Part shown: positions 14,161 through 21,578 of the stretch, one piece after another
How the letters are laid out: each line of letters begins with the position of its first letter
Position numbering within the stretch: position 1 is the stretch's first letter
Source of the DNA: Ruminococcus sp. UBA3280
GTDB taxonomy: Bacteria; Bacillota; Clostridia; Oscillospirales; Ruminococcaceae
NCBI GenBank assembly: GCA_002362175.1
Contig: DETU01000065.1
Span: 1 to 21,578 of the forward strand
Direction: 5' to 3'
Length of the DNA: 21,578 nt
The notes under the pieces: model-generated
Seen by the model: the letters and a program-made list of their open reading frames with translations, nothing else
Told to the model about the DNA's origin: nothing
The model's database searches: none
Made by a program: the position numbers and the translations under genes

Positions 14161-16017
14161 TTATTCCTCCTCGTCAGGACCATATGGAATAAACTCCGCA
14201 TCAGGATTATATTTTTCGTTGGGTTTCTGCTGATAATATATAGACGGCCATTTTACATTGGCATTCTGCGTATTTTTACTTGTACCTGTTCTTACATCTT
14301 CACCGTCTCTGAGAAGTCTTCCCATTATTATAAGTCTTCCCCTGTCACCAAGAATGGTATTGCAAGTTGAAAGAGTAAGAAGCTTGTCACCGTATTCCAC
14401 ATCAACATCATTAAGTCCGAGACTTCTTTTTTTAGCCTCATTGACAAAATTATAAAAATCTTCTTCATTGTCGAAATCAAACTTGTTCCAGCAGTCGTAA
14501 GCCGTTTCGGATTCGTCAAGAGCGTCAAGAATGAAGTATGAAAAAATCTTGTAAGTATAGCACTCATAGTTAGAATTGAGGTATATAACAGGATTATCGG
14601 TATAATAGTTGTAGTTTCTCTGATAGTATTTAAGACTTCCAAACATTGTATCATTAGCCATATTATGACCATAAATAACAAGATTATCCGAATTAGGCAC
14701 ACTCAATCTACTGTCAACTACCCTGTCAAAATTATTTCTGTAGTCAAGAAAAAGCTCACCTGCTCTTGAATTGTCGCCATCAATATTCTGGTCAAGATAC
14801 TTGCTGTTGTCCCCTGACTGCATGACAGGATTTGCAACGGGAGTATTGGGAATGGTAATATATCCTATAACATCGGAATTTCTGTCAAGAAGTTTCTTTG
14901 CACCGTCAAGAAGTGTATATATACGTTCTTCGTCAGGTTCATAACTCGTTGCATCGTCGTTTGTACGTTCAGGCAAAGGATATGTCTCATAGATTTCGGC
15001 AATGTCGTCATGCAGATTCTTACTTTTCCATAGGTCAATATAGTAGTCCCCCACCATATAACCGCACACAACTATCGCACATATTGAACCAAGAAAAACA
15101 ACTTTTCTGACTTTTTCAAGTGCAGAATCTCTTTTCTGCGGAAAAAGTCCAAGAAACTTATCTTTGAAAGAAACTTTTTTCTTCTTGTTCTGCTTGGGGA
15201 CATTTCTTTCAGGTCTGATGTTTCTCTGCACCTGCTCCGCTGTATTTCTTACAATATTTTCAGACGGTTTTGATGTCTCGGCGGTTTTTGTTCTGTCAAC
15301 CCTTACAATTTTCTTTACAGGTTTTCTTACCTGTGCCGCAGATGTAGTGGCTACAGCTTCCCTTACCGCACGCACATCTGCCTGTGAAGCCTTTAACGGA
15401 ACATTATAGACAAGTGTTTTTTCAGAAGGTTTATGAGGAACTTCCTCTTTAATTTCCTTTACGGCAGGAATTTCAGGCACACTCTCACTGACCGGATTTT
15501 CCGAAATATTATCAGGCTGTATTTCCTCCGATTCTTCATGAACGGATTCAATAACAACCGCATCTTCATTTTCTGTCTCATTTACCTTCGTAACTTCTTT
15601 GAGTTTCTCCGTTTCACCGACTTCGGAAATACCTGCAATTTCCGCAACAGAACTTACTTCAGCAACAGGTTTCTTTTTCTGTGAACTCAATTCACTTATT
15701 TTTTTTGCAACGGTCAGCTGTTCAATCAGTTCCTGAACGTCGTCAGACGGATTTCCTTCATTAAGCACCGCAGAAACAACCGCATCTGTTTCCTGTTTCG
15801 TTCTTTCTTCAAGTTCACCAAGAATATCTTCACAACTTTCGGGAAAACTGCTTTTATGTGAATGTTTTGCAATAGCGGAAGTCAGTTCATCTTCCCATTT
15901 TGAAGTATCCGTTTTATTTTTTAATCTGCTGTCAACCGAATTCAGAATTTCATTAAGCCTGTCATTATTATTCTGAATATCAGCGTCGGGCATAATATCA
16001 TTTAAGTTATCGCTCAT
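14161..16017 (-). CDS. Class B sortase with long cytoplasmic N-terminal extension
   Basis: 618 residues, more than twice a typical sortase B. Residues 1-300 are hydrophilic, Glu/Val/Lys/Pro-rich and without a recognisable domain, becoming strongly basic at 270-300. One membrane helix follows (about 305-325), so by the positive-inside rule the extension should be cytoplasmic. The extracellular sortase domain (about 335-580) has His451 in LVIYGHNMANDTMFGSL (446-462), Cys552 in LLTLSTCNTILGDRGRL and Arg561, with no visible damage. A Pro/Tyr/Glu-rich tail ends the protein. First gene of the operon, with GAGGAG about ten bases before its ATG and a promoter at 16070-16099. The shared motifs VDV.YGDKLLTLSTC and LRDGE show it arose with the next gene by duplication. 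No sortase substrate is recognised in the window. Confidence 0.9.
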   Translation of the reverse strand: MSDNLNDIMPDADIQNNNDRLNEILNSVDSRLKNKTDTSKWEDELTSAIAKHSHKSSFPESCEDILGELEERTKQETDAVVSAVLNEGNPSDDVQELIEQLTVAKKISELSSQKKKPVAEVSSVAEIAGISEVGETEKLKEVTKVNETENEDAVVIESVHEESEEIQPDNISENPVSESVPEIPAVKEIKEEVPHKPSEKTLVYNVPLKASQADVRAVREAVATTSAAQVRKPVKKIVRVDRTKTAETSKPSENIVRNTAEQVQRNIRPERNVPKQNKKKKVSFKDKFLGLFPQKRDSALEKVRKVVFLGSICAIVVCGYMVGDYYIDLWKSKNLHDDIAEIYETYPLPERTNDDATSYEPDEERIYTLLDGAKKLLDRNSDVIGYITIPNTPVANPVMQSGDNSKYLDQNIDGDNSRAGELFLDYRNNFDRVVDSRLSVPNSDNLVIYGHNMANDTMFGSLKYYQRNYNYYTDNPVIYLNSNYECYTYKIFSYFILDALDESETAYDCWNKFDFDNEEDFYNFVNEAKKRSLGLNDVDVEYGDKLLTLSTCNTILGDRGRLIIMGRLLRDGEDVRTGTSKNTQNANVKWPSIYYQQKPNEKYNPDAEFIPYGPDEEE

Positions 16018-16069
16018 CAGACTGAATCTCCTCTACCGATAAGAAATTATATCGTACTCTCTTATTAAT

Positions 16070-16099
16070 ATTTTACAGCAAATTCAGCCGGCTTGTCAA
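16070..16099 (-). promoter_or_regulatory. Sigma-A-type promoter of the sortase/SpoIID operon
   Basis: TTGACA (16099-16094), an 18-base spacer and TAAAAT (16075-16070) on the minus strand. The -35 is a perfect match and sits in the palindrome CTTGTCAAG; the spacer contains the 8-bp palindrome AGCCGGCT. The transcript would start near 16063, about 45 bases before the ATG at 16017. Confidence 0.75.
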
Positions 16100-16113
16100 G
16101 ATTAAATACAAAA

Positions 16114-16142
16114 CATTCAGAACAATAACCATTCAGAATAAT
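16114..16142. repeat. Short direct repeat upstream of the sortase promoter
   Basis: CATTCAGAACAAT (16114-16126) and CATTCAGAATAAT (16130-16142) differ at one base and repeat with a 16-base period. They begin about 15 bases upstream of the -35 box, a position suited to an activator site. The composition is AT-rich, so chance is possible. Confidence 0.35.
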
Positions 16143-16268
16143 TTCATCATGTATTTTTTATGCATACTTAACAAAAGCCGTCTGAATAAATTGATTTATT
16201 ATCACATTTTTCACACATAACATAAAATTACAGTCACATTATCAACACCGGTTTTACAGCTGTTTTTC

Positions 16269-16297
16269 AAAAAAATGCAAATAAAATCTATTTATTT
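16269..16297 (-). terminator. Weak candidate terminator after thiI
   Basis: Overlapping the thiI stop, AAATAAA and TTTATTT form a 7-bp A/T-only stem with a 5-base loop, followed on the minus strand by GCA and seven T residues. The stem has no G-C pairs, so termination may be inefficient and some reading into the sortase operon is possible. Confidence 0.35.
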
Positions 16298-17470
16298 TGA
16301 ATAACTGAACGTTTTCATTTCTGTATTTTCAACTGCTTTCTGAATAAGCGGTTCAAAATCAAACTTTCCCTGTGCCTTTTCAACGTCTGTGAGAGAGGGT
16401 CTTACTTTAGGGTGACGTGGAGTGAAAACAGTACAGCAGTCCTCATACGGTAATGTAGAAGTTTCAAAAGTATCTATCTTCCTTGCAATTTCGATAATTT
16501 CGGTCTTATCCATTCCAACGAGAGGACGGAAAACAGGAATTCTGCAAACTGCGTCCGTACATGAAATAGCCGCCATTGTCTGACTTGCCACCTGTCCGAC
16601 ACTTTCACCCGTAATAAGAGCAAGACAATTATCCTTTTCTGCAATTCTCTGTGCGATTTCCATCATAAGACGACGCATTATAATAGTGAAATATTCTTCA
16701 GGGCAATTATCTTTTATGGCTTCCTGAAGTTCGGTAAACGGAACACAGTAAAAAGCAATTCCGCCACAGTAATCAGTGAGTTTTTCGCAAAGCTGTTCAA
16801 CTTTAAGCTGTGCCCTGTCGGAAGTATAAGGCGGACTTACATAATGTACAGCCGTAATATGAACACCTCTTTTTGCCATCATATAGGCGGCAACGGGACT
16901 GTCTATACCTCCTGAAAGCAGAAGCATTGCCTTTCCGCTGCTTCCTACAGGCAAACCACCTGCTCCCTTTATGTTTTCCGCATGAACATATGCATTTGTA
17001 TCACGTATCTCAACGGTCACGGTAACTTCGGGATTCTTCACGTCAACTGTAAGATTCGTAAATTTTTCAAGCAGTATACCGCCGAGTTCCGCACATATTT
17101 CGGGCGATTTCATAGGAAAAGCCTTATCTGAACGCTTGGCATTTACTTTAAAAGTTTTTGCACTGCTTAAAATATCATAAAGATACTCAATGCTCTTTGA
17201 AGTTATGTCACTGAAATCCTTTTCGCATACGCAGGCACGGCAAAGTGCGGCTATACCGAAAATCTTTCCAACACGTTCAATAACTTCACTCAAATCAATA
17301 TCGTCGTCCAAAGGAGTAATATATGTAGTGGACTGTGCAGACGTAAGCTGAAAACGTCCGAGATTTTTCAGTCTGCGTTTGATATTTTTAGTAAGCATAT
17401 CCTCAAAAGACCTTTTATTAAGTCCTTTGAGAACCATTTCACCGTATTTTACAAGTACAATTTCTTTCAT
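16292..17470 (-). CDS. thiI: tRNA 4-thiouridine synthase ThiI (no rhodanese domain)
   Basis: ATP-dependent sulfurtransferase that thiolates uridine 8 of tRNA. 392 residues: N-terminal ferredoxin-like region (about 1-60), THUMP domain (about 60-165), then a PP-loop ATPase domain with LLLSGGIDSPVA (183-194), the adenylation site. ITGESVGQVASQT (286-298) and PYEDCCTVFTPRHP (341-354) are typical; the Cys pair at 345-346 contains the residue equivalent to the E. coli ThiI Cys344. The C-terminal rhodanese domain of E. coli ThiI is absent, as in Bacillus-type enzymes, which take sulfur from a dedicated cysteine desulfurase. That partner is encoded 18 bases upstream in the same operon. Without the rhodanese domain, a role in thiamine thiazole synthesis is less likely. 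The start ATG has AAAGGAAAA upstream. Confidence 0.95.
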   Translation of the reverse strand: MKEIVLVKYGEMVLKGLNKRSFEDMLTKNIKRRLKNLGRFQLTSAQSTTYITPLDDDIDLSEVIERVGKIFGIAALCRACVCEKDFSDITSKSIEYLYDILSSAKTFKVNAKRSDKAFPMKSPEICAELGGILLEKFTNLTVDVKNPEVTVTVEIRDTNAYVHAENIKGAGGLPVGSSGKAMLLLSGGIDSPVAAYMMAKRGVHITAVHYVSPPYTSDRAQLKVEQLCEKLTDYCGGIAFYCVPFTELQEAIKDNCPEEYFTIIMRRLMMEIAQRIAEKDNCLALITGESVGQVASQTMAAISCTDAVCRIPVFRPLVGMDKTEIIEIARKIDTFETSTLPYEDCCTVFTPRHPKVRPSLTDVEKAQGKFDFEPLIQKAVENTEMKTFSYSK

Positions 17471-17488
17471 AATAATTTTCCTTTCCTG

Positions 17489-18619
17489 TCAGCCTCTTAT
17501 TTTTTCGATTCCCTCACGGAGAACGTCCGCAAAAGCGTCAATATCTTCTGTAGTTGTTTCGGAAGTCATGCTGATTCTCACAGCACTGTCCGCATTTTTT
17601 CCCCTGATTCCAAACTGTTCAAGTACTCCGCTCTTCTGTCCCTTTGAACACGCAGAACCGCTTGAAACATAGATTTCTTTTTGTTCAAGAAAATGGAGCA
17701 TTATTTCAGAACGTTTTCCACCTGCTGATATATTCACTACATACGGAGACGCATTTTCAGGAGAATTTACCGTCACGCCGTCAATTTCCGCAATTCTTTC
17801 AAGAAGATGCACTTTCAGTGCAGAAACTTTTTCATAACGTTCTTTAATATCAGAAGCATATTTTTCCACAGCAAAACCAAACGCAGAAATAAGCGGAACA
17901 CTTTCTGTGCCTGAACGTATTCCTTTCTCCTGATGTCCACCCGTTACCGTCGGTATTACACGCACGCCTTTTCTAATGTAGAGTACTCCGACACCCTTTA
18001 CCGCATGAACCTTATGACCACTCAATGATACCATATCAGCACAAAGCGAATTTACACGCACGGGAATTTTCATATATCCCTGAACACAGTCGCAGTGCGT
18101 TATAATTTCGGGAAAACGTCTTTTAACGGATTTGAAAACTTCCCGCACAGGAAGAATATGACCCGTTTCATTATTGACAAGCATAATACTTATAATACAG
18201 GTGTTTTCATCACAGGCGTTAACAAAATCTTCTGCACAGAACTGACCGTTATCACGTGGACTTACTCTTATAACTTCAAATCCCTGCTTTTCAAGAGCAG
18301 AAGCCGTTTCGTCAACTGAAGCGTGTTCGACCGCCGAAATTATTATTTTACGTTTTCTTTTGCCGTAAGCTCCAATAGCCCCACGCAATGCAAGATTATT
18401 ACTCTCTGTAGCACCCGAAGTGAAGTATATTTCTCCGCTGTCCGCACCTATTGAATCAGCTATAATTTTCCTTGCCCTGTCAACAGCAAGCTGTGCATTA
18501 AGACCCACTTTGTGCAGTGATGACGGATTTCCGAAATTTTCCGTTACTGCGTCAAGAATCGCCGTTACTGCCTCTGTACATGGCTTTGTAGTTGCGGCAT
18601 TATCAAGATAAACCGACAT
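17489..18619 (-). CDS. Cysteine desulfurase (NifS/IscS type), probable ThiI partner
   Basis: Pyridoxal-phosphate enzyme that removes sulfur from L-cysteine as a persulfide and passes it to an acceptor. 376 residues, aminotransferase class V fold: YLDNAATT (4-11), NPSSLHKVG (31-39), FTSGATESNNLAL (66-78), His99 in the EHAS motif, Asp177 in HCDCVQGY and the PLP lysine Lys203 in SLSGHKVHAVKGVG. The catalytic Cys324 lies in SSGSACSKGQKSGVL, the long-loop style of group I enzymes. No iscU, iscR or sufBD is nearby; the coupling to thiI points to tRNA thiolation, like the B. subtilis NifZ-ThiI pair. Its ATG has AAAGG nine bases upstream and a promoter 41 bases further. A wider role in Fe-S assembly cannot be ruled out. 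Confidence 0.93.
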   Translation of the reverse strand: MSVYLDNAATTKPCTEAVTAILDAVTENFGNPSSLHKVGLNAQLAVDRARKIIADSIGADSGEIYFTSGATESNNLALRGAIGAYGKRKRKIIISAVEHASVDETASALEKQGFEVIRVSPRDNGQFCAEDFVNACDENTCIISIMLVNNETGHILPVREVFKSVKRRFPEIITHCDCVQGYMKIPVRVNSLCADMVSLSGHKVHAVKGVGVLYIRKGVRVIPTVTGGHQEKGIRSGTESVPLISAFGFAVEKYASDIKERYEKVSALKVHLLERIAEIDGVTVNSPENASPYVVNISAGGKRSEIMLHFLEQKEIYVSSGSACSKGQKSGVLEQFGIRGKNADSAVRISMTSETTTEDIDAFADVLREGIEKIRG

Positions 18620-18659
18620 TTCCTCATACCTTTCATATCATATTTGACGTATAATATCA

Positions 18660-18688
18660 ATTATACCACAAAATCCTTTGAATTGCCA
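18660..18688 (-). promoter_or_regulatory. Extended -10 promoter of the cysteine desulfurase-thiI operon
   Basis: On the minus strand, TGGTATAAT gives an extended -10 with a perfect TATAAT (18665-18660). A weak -35, TGGCAA (18688-18683), lies 17 bases upstream. The start would fall near 18653, about 34 bases before the ATG at 18619. It is divergent from the yfhO promoter in a 195-base gap that holds nothing else recognisable. Confidence 0.7.
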
Positions 18689-18767
18689 CATTATTTTTAT
18701 ATTTTCTGAAATTTATTTATTATGCATTATTTTTTTGAAAAAAGTACTTTTATTTTTACCGGAGATG

Positions 18768-18776
18768 TGTTATAAT
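18768..18776 (+). promoter_or_regulatory. Extended -10 promoter of the yfhO-type gene
   Basis: TGTTATAAT (18768-18776) is a TGn extended -10 with a perfect TATAAT. The region 17 bases upstream is T-rich (TTTTAT) and gives no real -35. The start would be near 18783, about 30 bases before the ATG, with GGAGG as ribosome binding site. Confidence 0.65.
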
Positions 18777-18814
18777 AGGTTTGTTATATTTTCCAGTATC
18801 GGAGGCAGTAAAAA

Positions 18815-21280
18815 ATGTCAGGGAAAGCAAACGTATTTCCAAACCAAACAAAAGAAAAATATTTAACAGCGTTTCTGATGGGATTCTTCTGTCTGTTGAT
18901 TGCGATTATTCCTGTAATGATTGCCGACGGCGGATATTTCATATATTATGGTGATTTCAATGCCCAGCAGATTCCGTTCTACAATCTCGTAAACGACGCT
19001 GTAAGAAACAGCCAGTTTGGCTGGAACTGGTTCACCGACCTCGGTTCAGACCTTATGAACTCTTACTCTTTCTACCTTATAGGAAGTCCGTTTTTTTGGC
19101 TTTCCACAATTATTCCACGCTCTCTTGTAACTCTTTCAATGCCGTTTCTGCTTGCACTGAAACACGGTGTTGCATCACTGACCGCTTATGCATACATACG
19201 ACGTTTTGTAAGAAGCAAAAACGCTTCTCTTGTCGGTGCTATGCTTTACACATTTTCAGGATTTCAGGTATATAACATATTCTTCAATCACTTTCAGGAC
19301 GTAACCGCCTTTTTCCCACTCATGCTTATAGCTATGGAAGAAAACATAAACAATAACCGTAAAGGTGTATTTGCCTTGTCGGTATCGCTTATGGCTTTCA
19401 TAAACTATTATTTCTTTACGGGACAGGCTGTATTTCTTGTGATTTATTATTTATTCCGCATGAAATGTCCCGATTTCCATACATCATGGAAAAAATTCTG
19501 GCTGTTACTGCTTGAAGCCGTACTCGGCACTATGATTGCGTGCGTAATGCTTCTGCCTACTGCCATTTCAATTCTCGGCAACTATCGTGTAAATGAAAGA
19601 CTTTACGGACAGTCAATAGTCCTTTACAGTGACAAAACACGTATAGCAAGAATTATACAATCGTTTTTCATGCCCGTTGACGTTCCCGCACGTCCTAACC
19701 TTTTCAATTCCGATTATGGAAAGTGGTCGTCAATCGGAGGATACCTGCCGTTGTTTTCAATGATTGGTGTTATAACATTCATGCGTACAAGAAAAAAGCA
19801 CTGGGCTGTAAAACTTTCACTTGTTTGCATACTCTGTGCATTTATACCTATATTAAACAGTGCTTTCTATACTTTCAATGCCTCCTACTATGCAAGATGG
19901 TACTATATGCCCATTCTTATTTTTGCAATGATGACCGCTCAGACTCTTGACGACGAAGAAGCAGACACTTCGTTTGCCTTTAAAATATGTATCGGTATGC
20001 TTGTGGCTTTCGGAATAATTTCATTCCTGCCCGATAAAAAAGACGACAAGGTTGTTTTTGGAACACTTCCGAGAGACATACTTTATTTCTGGCTTACCCT
20101 TGCCCTTGCCGTTGGTTTTCTCATACTGTCGAGATATATTTTCAACCACAAAAGAAAGGGTCTCTCATATAAAAGATTTTCCGTATGGTGTACTGCATGT
20201 GCTTCTATTATCTGTATTCTTACGGCTGTAATATACGGTGCAAACACTCCACGTTCCGCAAAAGACTACATCAATTCTGCGATAAAAGGAAAAGACGGCG
20301 TATACGAAAATGTTTCGGAAGATAATTTTTTCAGGATTGACGTTTCAAAAGACTATGACAATTACCCTATGCTGTGGGGACTTCCGTCAATGAGAGCATT
20401 TCAGAGTGTTGTTGAAAGTTCAATCATGAATTTTTACCCTAACGTCGATATAACAAGAGACGTTGCCTCACGTCCCGACACAACACACTATACTTTGAGA
20501 GGACTTTTCTCCGTAAAATACTACTATCAGCGTAAAGATACAAGCGATGCAGAAGAGATTGATATACCGTCAGAACTTCCGGGATTTGAGTATGTCGGTG
20601 AAAACGAGTACTTTGATATTTACGAAAACAAGCTTTATATCCCTATGGGAATGGCTTTTGATACGTTTGTTACCGAGAATGAACTTGAAAATAAAAGTGC
20701 GGTTATGCGTGAAAAGTCTCTGATTCACTCGCTTGTACTAAGTAACGAACAGTCTGAAAAATACAGTGATATTCTTGAAAAATCCGATATATCAGATATT
20801 TCTTCACTCACTAAGAAAGACTATGAAAGAATATGCACTGAAAGACAGGAAAATCCGTCATCTTCTTTCCGATATGATTCAAAGGGTTTTGAATCTGAAA
20901 TAACTCTTGAAAAACCTGCACTTGTTTTCTACAGTGTCCCGTACAGCGACGGCTGGTCTGCCGAAGTAAACGGCAAATCTGCGGACGTTGAAAAAGTTTC
21001 ATACGGATTCATGGCTGTAAAGGCTGACGCAGGAAACAATAAAATAGTTTTCCGCTATCGTACTCCGGGAATTACTGTCGGTATGATTATAACATTTTCG
21101 GGAATTGCAGGTCTTGCGGTTTATCTGATTATCTGCCGTAAAGTCCGCCGTAAAAATGGAAACTACAATATATCACACTGCTATGATTACAATTCATGTC
21201 ACAAAATAAACGCACATAAACAATACTGTGACAATATTATCCGAAAAAAGAAATCAGGTGAAAAGAATGATAAAACTTGA
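18815..21280 (+). CDS. YfhO-family polytopic membrane protein (GT-C-like glycosyltransferase family)
   Basis: Large membrane protein of the YfhO family. Family members are predicted GT-C glycosyltransferases, and some are implicated in adding sugars to lipoteichoic acid or other envelope polymers from lipid-linked donors. 821 residues: first membrane helix at about 19-37, then the extracellular motif YYGDFNAQQIPFYN (44-57) whose Asp is a candidate catalytic acid, SPFFWLSTI (91-99), about a dozen more helices to about 480, a soluble extracytoplasmic domain (about 490-750) and a final helix before VRRKNGN. The last 39 or so residues are Cys/His/Asn/Lys-rich and do not look like family sequence, suggesting a rearranged or frameshifted 3' end. 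The start ATG has CGGAGG upstream. Substrate cannot be told from the sequence. The stop lies 14 bases inside the next gene. Confidence 0.87.
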   Translation: MSGKANVFPNQTKEKYLTAFLMGFFCLLIAIIPVMIADGGYFIYYGDFNAQQIPFYNLVNDAVRNSQFGWNWFTDLGSDLMNSYSFYLIGSPFFWLSTIIPRSLVTLSMPFLLALKHGVASLTAYAYIRRFVRSKNASLVGAMLYTFSGFQVYNIFFNHFQDVTAFFPLMLIAMEENINNNRKGVFALSVSLMAFINYYFFTGQAVFLVIYYLFRMKCPDFHTSWKKFWLLLLEAVLGTMIACVMLLPTAISILGNYRVNERLYGQSIVLYSDKTRIARIIQSFFMPVDVPARPNLFNSDYGKWSSIGGYLPLFSMIGVITFMRTRKKHWAVKLSLVCILCAFIPILNSAFYTFNASYYARWYYMPILIFAMMTAQTLDDEEADTSFAFKICIGMLVAFGIISFLPDKKDDKVVFGTLPRDILYFWLTLALAVGFLILSRYIFNHKRKGLSYKRFSVWCTACASIICILTAVIYGANTPRSAKDYINSAIKGKDGVYENVSEDNFFRIDVSKDYDNYPMLWGLPSMRAFQSVVESSIMNFYPNVDITRDVASRPDTTHYTLRGLFSVKYYYQRKDTSDAEEIDIPSELPGFEYVGENEYFDIYENKLYIPMGMAFDTFVTENELENKSAVMREKSLIHSLVLSNEQSEKYSDILEKSDISDISSLTKKDYERICTERQENPSSSFRYDSKGFESEITLEKPALVFYSVPYSDGWSAEVNGKSADVEKVSYGFMAVKADAGNNKIVFRYRTPGITVGMIITFSGIAGLAVYLIICRKVRRKNGNYNISHCYDYNSCHKINAHKQYCDNIIRKKKSGEKNDKT

Positions 21281-21578
21281 AAGACTGATAAATAAACTTT
21301 GCCCTGACGGCGTAAAGTACGTAAAAATTGGTGATATTGTAAATTATGAACAGCCGACAAAATATATAGTTAAAAATACTGATTATTGTGATAAGTTTAA
21401 TATACCGGTACTTACTGCCGGTCAGACTTTCATACTTGGTTATACAAATGAGGAAAATAATATATATCAGGCAACAGAAGAAAATCCGGTCATTATTTTT
21501 GATGATTTTACAGGAGCGTTTAAATGGGTTGATTTTCCTTTTAAGGTAAAATCTTCTGCAATGAAAATATTAACGGCT
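21267..21578 (+). CDS. hsdS: Type I restriction-modification specificity subunit HsdS, cut by window edge
   Basis: DNA-recognition subunit that directs the HsdM methylase and HsdR endonuclease to a split target site. 104 codons visible. The N-terminus LERLINKLCPDGVKYVKIGD (4-23) is the typical opening of many HsdS proteins, and VLTAGQTFILGYTNEEN with NPVIIFDDFTGAFKWVDF is characteristic of the first target-recognition domain. The ATG lies inside the end of the upstream gene (14-base overlap, different frame), with AGGTGA as a modest ribosome binding site. The reading is visibly richer in A/T codons than the neighbouring genes, which fits horizontal acquisition. HsdM and HsdR must lie to the right, if present. 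Confidence 0.83.
   Translation, partial: MIKLERLINKLCPDGVKYVKIGDIVNYEQPTKYIVKNTDYCDKFNIPVLTAGQTFILGYTNEENNIYQATEENPVIIFDDFTGAFKWVDFPFKVKSSAMKILTA

Noticed and set aside
16018..16291. Small gene in the gap between thiI and the sortase operon
   Set aside because: No open frame with a plausible start and ribosome site; the region is AT-rich and accounted for by a promoter, repeats and a weak terminator.

Overview
The window reads as a chromosomal piece of a low-to-mid GC, Gram-positive Clostridia-type bacterium, most likely an Oscillospiraceae/Ruminococcus-like anaerobe. The grounds are a monoderm-style division and cell-wall (dcw) cluster with a DivIB-type FtsQ and a PASTA-bearing class B penicillin-binding protein, two class B sortases, a ThiI without a rhodanese domain paired with its own cysteine desulfurase, a YfhO-family membrane protein, and near-perfect AGGAGG-type ribosome binding sites. 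The genus is an inference from gene content; no rRNA or other decisive marker is present.

Layout. Positions 1-11464 (minus strand) hold one tight dcw operon, read in the order rsmH, ftsL, ftsI (PBP2B-like), murE, mraY, ftsW, murG, murA, ftsQ; ftsQ runs off the left edge. A good sigma-A promoter lies at 11581-11609. A 247-base gap between ftsL and ftsI is the only large break in the cluster. It holds a -10-like box, two mutually exclusive hairpins and a terminator-like hairpin just before ftsI. mraZ, murD, murF, murC and murB are not in the cluster.

Positions 11770-16099 (minus strand) hold a self-contained envelope operon with its own promoter (16070-16099) and a strong intrinsic terminator (11770-11832). 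It encodes a class B sortase with a roughly 300-residue cytoplasmic extension, a second class B sortase, and a secreted SpoIID/LytB-type protein. In the SpoIID-type protein the conserved blocks appear in circularly permuted order, which is the most unusual observation here.

Positions 16292-18619 (minus strand) hold a two-gene sulfur-transfer operon, a cysteine desulfurase followed by thiI, for 4-thiouridine in tRNA. It has its own extended -10 promoter. Divergent from it, on the plus strand, is a large YfhO-family polytopic membrane protein (18815-21280). Its 3' end overlaps the start of a type I restriction specificity subunit (hsdS) that is cut by the right edge.

Together the dcw genes make lipid-linked peptidoglycan precursor (MurA, MurE, MraY, MurG) and the septal synthesis machine (FtsW, FtsI, FtsL, FtsQ). 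The neighbouring sortase/SpoIID operon probably modifies or decorates the same wall, and YfhO-type proteins are associated with glycosylation of envelope polymers. No RNA genes, CRISPR arrays or insertion sequences were seen.
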